Assembly: GCA_002508425.1 (NCBI GenBank)
Contig: DAKU01000062.1
Location: 1 to 20,533, forward strand
Origin: Methanosarcinaceae archaeon UBA470
GTDB taxonomy: Archaea > Halobacteriota > Methanosarcinia > Methanosarcinales > Methanosarcinaceae
Reading direction: 5' to 3'
Length of the DNA: 20,533 nt
Shown here one piece after another: positions 15,545 through 20,533 of this stretch; position 1 is the first letter of the stretch; each line of letters starts with the position of its first letter. Below the pieces are notes generated by a model. It made no database searches. It had not been told where the DNA came from and saw only the letters and a list, made by a program, of their open reading frames with translations. The translations under genes were made by a program, and so were the position numbers.

Positions 15545-17161
15545 ATGCCAGTTATCACCCTAGATTATAATGACCTTGAAAAGCTTACAGGTGCCGATAG
15601 GAAAACCATTGTCAGCCGCATTCCCATGATTGGTGCGGATGTCGAACGTGTAGAAGATGACCATGTTGATATCGAGTTTTTCCCAAGCCGCCCTGATCTT
15701 TACAGTGTGGAGGGTGCCGCAAGAGCCATGCGTGGTTTTCTTGGAATTGAAAAAGGACTTTGTGAGTACGAGGTCAAGCCTTACAATGTTGAGATATACA
15801 AAGATGCTGCCATAGATAAAGTCAGACCTGTCTTGGGATGTGCTGTAGTAAGGGGTATCAAGTTTACTTCCTCATCAATAAAATCTCTTATGGATCTGCA
15901 GGAAGATCTCCACTGGGCTATCGGGCGTAATCGTAAGAAGGTTTCTATTGGTGTGCATGACATGGCACATATCCAACCACCTTTCAAGTACCAGGCAGTA
16001 GATCCGGAATTCACTTTTGTACCTCTGGACTTCACAGAGCCTATGACCATGCGGGAAATACTTGAAAAGCACCCAAAGGGCATCAAGTTTGCTCATCTTG
16101 TAGAGGATTTACCGAAATATCCACTTATCACAGATGCAAATGGTAATGTACTTTCCTTCCCTCCGATCATAAATGGTACTCTTACAAGGGTGCATGAGGG
16201 CACTACAGACCTATTTATTGATGTCACAGGTCTCAGTGATGCTGTATACACAGCTCTTATCATTGTTACAAGTGCTCTTGCAGAGAGGGGTGGTCAGGTG
16301 GAGTTCGTACGTATCATAAATGCCGATGGTACGGAGGACCTGACACCTGATATGACTCCTGAAATACGTAAGCTCACTTCAGATGAAGTATTAGATCTTT
16401 CAGGCATCGAGCTTTCTCCAGAGGAGATTGCTGAAATGCTTGGACGCATGCGATTTGGCGCAAAGGTCATTGGTGATGGCACTGTGGAAGTTCAGGTTCC
16501 TGGTTACAGGGCAGATATCTTGGACAATTCGGATCTTATCGAGGATATAGCCATAGCCTATGGGTATAAAAACATAAAACCGATTTTACCTATGAATGCT
16601 ACAATAGGGACTCAACATCCGGTTTCAATGGAGCGTGGGCATGTAAGAAGCATTATGGTGGGTCTTGGATATTCGGAAGTAATGCCATTTACACTTACTA
16701 GTGAAAAAGTTCATTTTGAATGGATGTGCCGTCCAGTGACGGATGATGCCACTTGTGTTATGCATCCAATCAGTGAAGACCAGACAATGGTAAGGACAAC
16801 ACTTTTGCCGAACCTGATGGAAATACTGTCTCTTAACCAGCACAGAGAACTTCCTCAGCGTATATTTGAAGTAGGTGAGGTAGTTGTTAACGGGAAAAAT
16901 GGTTTGCATCTCGCTGCAGTGTCCATTCACGCTGGTGCCAATTTTACTGAAGTTAGGGAATTGGTTGATGCTCTTATGAGAGAAAAGCAGATGTCATATG
17001 AGGTTGTGGAATCAGAAGATCCAGCATTCATAGCTGGTAGACGTGCCGATATTCTGGTTAACGGAAGTAAAGTGGGTGCCATGGGTGAGCTTTATCCCCA
17101 GGTGCTAGTCAACTTTGGATTGGGGCAGCCTGTTGTAGGTTTTGAAATCAAGCTACTTTAA
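15545..17161 (+). CDS. pheT: Phenylalanyl-tRNA synthetase beta subunit
   Basis: The 538-residue beta subunit of the alpha2-beta2 enzyme charging tRNA-Phe; the alpha subunit PheS is not in the window. The archaeal/eukaryotic-type layout is seen: N-terminal region from MPVITLDYNDLEKLTG with FFPSRPDLYSVEGAARA (45-61), B3/B4 editing region about 95-265, B5 DNA-binding-like domain about 273-345 (VPGYRADILDNSDLIEDIAIAYGY around 318-341), and a catalytic-like core about 355-538. Start ATG 15545 has AGAGG at 15531-15535 and matches the family N-terminus. An in-frame GTG at 15446 would add 33 unrelated residues overlapping the upstream gene. The gene ends at a hairpin with a T-rich tail. Confidence 0.95.
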   Translation: MPVITLDYNDLEKLTGADRKTIVSRIPMIGADVERVEDDHVDIEFFPSRPDLYSVEGAARAMRGFLGIEKGLCEYEVKPYNVEIYKDAAIDKVRPVLGCAVVRGIKFTSSSIKSLMDLQEDLHWAIGRNRKKVSIGVHDMAHIQPPFKYQAVDPEFTFVPLDFTEPMTMREILEKHPKGIKFAHLVEDLPKYPLITDANGNVLSFPPIINGTLTRVHEGTTDLFIDVTGLSDAVYTALIIVTSALAERGGQVEFVRIINADGTEDLTPDMTPEIRKLTSDEVLDLSGIELSPEEIAEMLGRMRFGAKVIGDGTVEVQVPGYRADILDNSDLIEDIAIAYGYKNIKPILPMNATIGTQHPVSMERGHVRSIMVGLGYSEVMPFTLTSEKVHFEWMCRPVTDDATCVMHPISEDQTMVRTTLLPNLMEILSLNQHRELPQRIFEVGEVVVNGKNGLHLAAVSIHAGANFTEVRELVDALMREKQMSYEVVESEDPAFIAGRRADILVNGSKVGAMGELYPQVLVNFGLGQPVVGFEIKLL

Positions 17162-17185
17162 GATCGTTAAAATACAATAAACAAA

Positions 17186-17231
17186 TTAACTCTCAGTTAA
17201 CTGTGCTATTTTTATTTCTTTTTCTTTTTTA
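17186..17231 (+). terminator. Terminator after pheT
   Basis: TTAACT (17186-17191) and AGTTAA (17195-17200) form a short hairpin with a 3-base loop, followed by a long T-rich tract to 17231. The T-rich run alone would be a typical archaeal terminator. Confidence 0.55.
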
Positions 17232-17323
17232 ACGCTACTGGATAAAAGCCTTTATGTTGGTCAGTAAACCATGCTGTCTTTTTTAGACTGTTGTGTTTGA
17301 GTGGAATATTTTCAACAAGAATA

Positions 17324-17370
17324 TTTATATACATTTCATTATTATATAATATACTTATATCTTTCGAGGT
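17324..17370 (+). promoter_or_regulatory. Promoter and ribosome binding site of cheW
   Basis: TTTATATA (17324-17331) is a good archaeal TATA box, placing initiation near 17355. The leader then contains GAGGT (17366-17370), six bases before ATG 17377. Confidence 0.6.
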
Positions 17371-17376
17371 ATCTTC

Positions 17377-17883
17377 ATGGCAGAATTAACACTAAAAAAA
17401 GAAACAGGACTAAAAAAAGAAACACGTTCAGAAGAACTGTTACAACTTGTGGTATTCCAGCTAGCTGAAGAAGAGTTTGGACTTGATATCATGCAAGTGC
17501 AGGAAATAATTCGTATACCTGACATCACACGTATTCCTCATTCACCTGATTATGTAAAAGGTGTCATCAATCTAAGGGGCAAGATCATAACAGTCATTAA
17601 TCTTGATACGAGGTTTGGTATGCAACAAAAGGAACACGATGAAAGCTCACGTATAATAGTAGCTGAAGTTGATGATAATGTTGTGGGCATGGTCGTAGAT
17701 TCCGTGAGTGAAGTAATGAGGTTGCCATCTTCAACAGTGGAATGTGTGCCTGATATCATTTCCAGTAAGATCAATGCTAACTACTTGAAAGGCGTTGGTA
17801 AGCTTGAAGACAGGATGCTGATACTTCTGGATATTACAAAAGTAGTGATGGAAGATACAGCAGCAAAAGTAGCTTACTGCTGA
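17377..17883 (+). CDS. cheW: Chemotaxis coupling protein CheW
   Basis: A 168-residue scaffold protein that joins chemoreceptors to the CheA kinase. The CheW domain spans about 22-160 and shows LVVFQLAEEEFGLDI (24-38), IIRIPDITRIPHSPDYVKGVIN (44-65), LRGKIITVINL (66-76) and the second beta-barrel half with VDSVSEVMRLP (108-118). Residues 6-16 are LKKET-G-LKKET, coded by an 18-base tandem repeat (15 identical bases plus GGA). No cheA, cheY or receptor gene lies nearby, so this may be an orphan or serve a remote cluster. Its own TATA box and ribosome binding site are visible. It converges with corA, with a strong hairpin between them. Confidence 0.93.
   Translation: MAELTLKKETGLKKETRSEELLQLVVFQLAEEEFGLDIMQVQEIIRIPDITRIPHSPDYVKGVINLRGKIITVINLDTRFGMQQKEHDESSRIIVAEVDDNVVGMVVDSVSEVMRLPSSTVECVPDIISSKINANYLKGVGKLEDRMLILLDITKVVMEDTAAKVAYC
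17392..17424 (+). repeat. Direct repeat inside the start of cheW
   Basis: CTAAAAAAAGAAACA occurs at 17392-17406 and 17410-17424, separated by GGA. The period is 18 bases, so the reading frame is kept. Each copy carries a run of seven A. Confidence 0.9.
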
Positions 17884-17915
17884 TTTATCCACTTTACATG
17901 GTTGGTATTCAATTG

Positions 17916-17944
17916 TTCGATGATGTAGACTTCACATCATCGAA
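17916..17944. terminator. Strong bidirectional hairpin between cheW and corA
   Basis: TTCGATGATGT (17916-17926) pairs perfectly with ACATCATCGAA (17934-17944) across a 7-base loop. It lies between two converging genes, so it probably ends both transcripts or protects their 3' ends. Confidence 0.65.
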
Positions 17945-18010
17945 AACATTACCTTATTTCAAAGCACTTGTTTTTGCAACTTGACATTAAAGTAATAACC
18001 GTTCCTTTTT

Positions 18011-18946
18011 TTAGAATAGCTCCTTTCTTACCATAAAGACCGAGAGTATTACAGAGAATAATGTCGACATCATAAATATTATCATGAAAGCATGAGGATT
18101 ATTCTGAAACGGAACATGTACGTTCATACCAAAAAAACTGGCAACCATCGTTGGAATAGATATGACTATCGTAACTGATGTCAAGAATTTCATTACCATG
18201 TTTAGGTTGTTTGAGATCACCGAAGCATAAGCATCCATTGTACCGGTTAAGATGTTGCTATAAATATTAGCCATTTCTATAGCTTGCTTATTTTCTATAA
18301 TTACATCTTCCAGAAGTTCCATGTCATCAGGATACATTTTCATGAGATTTGCTCTCTGTATCTTCTCAAGAACGATCTCATTACTTTTTAATGAGGTTGA
18401 AAAGTAGACCAGACTCTTCTCAAGCTCTAAGAGTTGAATCAACTCCTCATTTTTCAGAGATTTATGCAGCTTATTTTCAATTATGTCACTAGTTTTATCG
18501 ATATTTCTCAGGTATTGAAGGTACACTTTGGAATTACGATAAAGTATTTGCAATAAAAAACGAGTTTTCTTGAATGTCCAGAATGCTTTCACTTTGTTTT
18601 CCAAGAATCTTCGCAGAACCGAGTTCTCTCTTAGAGAAACAGTCACAATGTTTTCATTGGTTATTATAATCCCAAGTGGGATAGTATAGTATATTCCTCT
18701 TTCCGGTGTATCTTTACTTGCAACAGGAATATCTATCAGAACAATAGTGCATTCTTCATCGACTTCAATTCTGGCACGTTCTTCTTCATCCAAAGCAGCT
18801 TTAAGATGTTCAACGGGGATATTTAGTTTTTCAGAAAAGTCCATTATTTCTTTTTCGGTGGGATTTACAAGGTTTACCCATGCTCCCTTTTCAATTTTGT
18901 CGAGGCCAACAATCTCATTTTCTATTGATTTATAAATATTAAACAT
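18011..18946 (-). CDS. corA: CorA-family magnesium/cobalt transporter
   Basis: A 311-residue member of the CorA family of pentameric Mg2+/Co2+ channels. The large cytosolic N-terminal domain runs to about 250 and includes a long helical region (140-230) with many charged residues. Two C-terminal membrane segments (about 252-272 and 284-305) flank the selectivity motif GMN at 273-275 (FFGMNVHVPF), ending with a basic tail (RKELF). Start ATG 18946 is chosen because GAGGAGG lies six bases upstream on the minus strand. ATG 18961 would place this ribosome binding site inside the gene and add MRRHL. The gene stands alone. A cation-sensing role of the N-domain is family knowledge. Confidence 0.92.
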   Translation of the reverse strand: MFNIYKSIENEIVGLDKIEKGAWVNLVNPTEKEIMDFSEKLNIPVEHLKAALDEEERARIEVDEECTIVLIDIPVASKDTPERGIYYTIPLGIIITNENIVTVSLRENSVLRRFLENKVKAFWTFKKTRFLLQILYRNSKVYLQYLRNIDKTSDIIENKLHKSLKNEELIQLLELEKSLVYFSTSLKSNEIVLEKIQRANLMKMYPDDMELLEDVIIENKQAIEMANIYSNILTGTMDAYASVISNNLNMVMKFLTSVTIVISIPTMVASFFGMNVHVPFQNNPHAFMIIFMMSTLFSVILSVFMVRKELF

Positions 18947-18961
18947 TAAATGCCTCCTCAT

Positions 18962-19208
18962 CTCCAGATAATGGAGTGATTACTAATTCTGCCAAGCTAT
19001 TATTCTATAATGCCTTCTCCCTCATGGCTTAAAACACCCATTAACACATATATCTTTTTCTACTGGAAATTGATCGCTGGTGCGATTTGAACCTGGGTAT
19101 TTAGTTTTACTTTGTTTAGTAATAAAATCAATATTCGGGAATGAATTTTAATAAATATAAAAAGAAACAGGATGTCTCGTATGAAATAAAGTACTGCTCT
19201 ATTTCAAT
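18962..19208. other. Intergenic region between corA and the second PAS sensor
   Basis: About 300 bases between divergent genes, AT-rich, with no plausible coding region. The segment 19078-19093 (TGGTGCGATTTGAACC), read on the minus strand, resembles a shortened tRNA 3' end, but no tRNA body is present. Nothing else is recognised here. Confidence 0.4.
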
Positions 19209-19222
19209 AACGTATAAATAGG
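19209..19222 (+). promoter_or_regulatory. TATA box of the second PAS sensor gene
   Basis: TATAAATA at 19213-19220 is a canonical archaeal TATA box. Initiation about 25 bases downstream would be near 19243, leaving a leader of about 20 bases before ATG 19264. Confidence 0.6.
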
Positions 19223-19263
19223 GATATTATATAATAACTATTAACAAAATAGTGGCTTAGAAC

Positions 19264-20533
19264 ATGGCTTCAAAAAACACTGCTGTTCCAAATAAAAAAC
19301 TCGAAATTTGTTCACTGGATTTCTGGGCTGATGGTATTGTCATACTGTCTCCTGATGGGATTATTTCCTACTCAAATAAAAGTTGGAACGAATTCTTGCA
19401 GAATAACGCTTTAGATGATCTTGGATGTTGTGAAGGAAGTAATTATTTAAAACTCTGCATGGAATTCACACATCAGGAATCAGAATCTTCTGGGATAGTA
19501 CAGGGGATACTCGATGTCATTGAAGGCAGATTGAAAACATTCAAATTTGAATCTCAGTTCTTTGGTCCAGCTGGAAAAAAATACTTATTAGTAAAAGTTG
19601 ACCCGTTATCTCAAGATTACCCTACAAATGTGATTTTGCAGCATGTAGATATCACTGAAAGAAAAAAAATAGAACCCGAAAAGCTTGAGTTTGATCAATT
19701 CCTTAAGACCATACTCAATAACATACATTTTGCCGGGGTCATACTGGATTCAAGTGCAAATATAATCTTCTGTAATAACTTTTTGCTCGATCTGACGGGA
19801 TGGAAAAGGGAAGATGTTTTTGGCAAGAACTGGTTTGATGTTTTCCTGCCAAAAGAAATAATCCCTGAAATTAAGACCGTCTTCCTCAGGACAACTGAAA
19901 ATGCTGATTTTCCATCATATTATGAAAATGAGATTATCACCAGGGATGGAAATAGAAGAATTATCGTCTGGAACAATACTGTTTTGAAGGACAGAAATGG
20001 AAAGATTTCCAGTATCATTAGTGTTGGTGAAGACATAACAGAACTTAAATTAGCAGGCAGATCGCTGTTAAATAGCAAGGGGCAGCTTCGCACGTTGGTA
20101 GATACCATACAGGATCCTATCTGGTTGAAAGATCAAAATGGTTTTTACCTTATGTGCAATAGCAAGTTTGAACGTTTTTTTGGTGCAAAAGAAGCAGAAA
20201 TTATTGGCAAAACAGACTACGATTTTGTAGATAAAGAACTGGCAGACTCTTTCACACTGAATGACAGGAAAGCCATGGCAGCCGGTAAATCCACCATGAA
20301 TGAGGAGGAGATTACCTATGCTGATGATGGGCACAGGGAATACCTTGAGACTATCAAAAGTCCTATGTACGATTCAAATGGACATTTGATAGGTGTGTTG
20401 GGGGCTGGACGGGATATTACTCAGCGCAAGAGAGATGAGGAAGAGCTGAGAAGAAAAGAAATGCAGCTCAGTACTGCACAAAAGGTTGGGGGCTTTGGAA
20501 GTTGGGAATTCGATCTGAACTCCAGAAAGGTCG
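19264..20533 (+). CDS. Multi-PAS sensor protein, probably histidine kinase (partial, 3' end outside window)
   Basis: An open frame from ATG 19264 to the window edge gives 423 residues with no stop; the rest lies beyond. At least three complete PAS domains are visible at about 16-140, 145-262 and 275-383. The ends of the first and third are marked by VDITERKK and GRDITQRKR, that of the second by GEDITEL, and a fourth starts near 390 (AQKVGGFGSWEFDL). No membrane segment or signal peptide is seen, so it appears cytoplasmic. PAS linkers of this kind usually lead to a HisKA/HATPase kinase in methanogens, but the output domain is not visible. The second PAS domain resembles the third PAS domain of the kinase at 11938-13914. 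No clear ribosome binding site is present. Confidence 0.85.
   Translation, partial: MASKNTAVPNKKLEICSLDFWADGIVILSPDGIISYSNKSWNEFLQNNALDDLGCCEGSNYLKLCMEFTHQESESSGIVQGILDVIEGRLKTFKFESQFFGPAGKKYLLVKVDPLSQDYPTNVILQHVDITERKKIEPEKLEFDQFLKTILNNIHFAGVILDSSANIIFCNNFLLDLTGWKREDVFGKNWFDVFLPKEIIPEIKTVFLRTTENADFPSYYENEIITRDGNRRIIVWNNTVLKDRNGKISSIISVGEDITELKLAGRSLLNSKGQLRTLVDTIQDPIWLKDQNGFYLMCNSKFERFFGAKEAEIIGKTDYDFVDKELADSFTLNDRKAMAAGKSTMNEEEITYADDGHREYLETIKSPMYDSNGHLIGVLGAGRDITQRKRDEEELRRKEMQLSTAQKVGGFGSWEFDLNSRKV

Noticed and set aside
18947..18961. Earlier ATG for corA
   Set aside because: The strong GAGGAGG ribosome binding site lies between it and ATG 18946, so the later start is preferred.
1..20533. 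CRISPR array, insertion sequence or defence island
   Set aside because: No regularly spaced direct repeats, transposase, Cas or restriction genes were seen; most genes are housekeeping or signalling.

Overview
The window looks like a chromosomal segment of a methanogenic archaeon of the Methanosarcinales, probably a methylotrophic member of the Methanosarcinaceae; the genus cannot be fixed from sequence alone. The support is archaeal: archaeal-length PheT, a Dph6 diphthamide enzyme, RNase HII with the archaeal DEAGKG start, TadA/TadC-type secretion proteins of the archaeal pilus kind, TATA boxes followed by short leaders, and purS next to purQ. I see no CRISPR array, insertion sequence, phage gene or complete tRNA/rRNA gene.

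Layout. 53-1411 (+) is an Nramp-superfamily transporter lacking the usual metal-binding motifs. 1717-3909 (-) is a three-domain fusion: class II glutamine amidotransferase, asparagine-synthetase-like PP-loop domain, and Dph6-type PP-loop domain. 4025-4426 (-) is a small unknown protein upstream of it. 4638-5261 (+) is a CDP-alcohol phosphatidyltransferase without a good ATG start. 5324-6270 (+) is purS-purQ, converging with rnhB (6273-6923, -) with two bases between. Upstream of rnhB on the same strand lie a two-domain T2SSF (TadC/PilC-like) membrane protein (6964-9219) and a TadA/PilB-like ATPase with a long acidic N-terminal extension (9239-11596). They probably form one operon read from a promoter near 11640.

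From 11938 (+) comes a soluble three-PAS histidine kinase, then about 610 AT-rich bases with a bulged hairpin and repeated GAACAT motifs, then a UbiA-like prenyltransferase (14526-15449), pheT (15545-17161), a stand-alone cheW (17377-17883) and a converging corA (18011-18946, -). The last gene (19264 to beyond the window end, +) is a second multi-PAS sensor whose second PAS domain closely resembles the third PAS domain of the first kinase.

How they work together: most genes are independent housekeeping units (purine synthesis, Phe-tRNA charging, lipid head-group and prenyl transfer, RNA/DNA hybrid repair, cation transport). Surface and signalling genes (pilus motor, two PAS sensors, CheW) cluster in the right two thirds, but no pilin, response regulator, CheA or receptor is visible. 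I do not see a clearly new multi-gene system. The most interesting items are the amidotransferase-AsnB-Dph6 fusion, the motif-deficient Nramp relative, the extended pilus ATPase, the structured intergenic region at 13915-14525 and the apparent non-AUG start of the phosphatidyltransferase.
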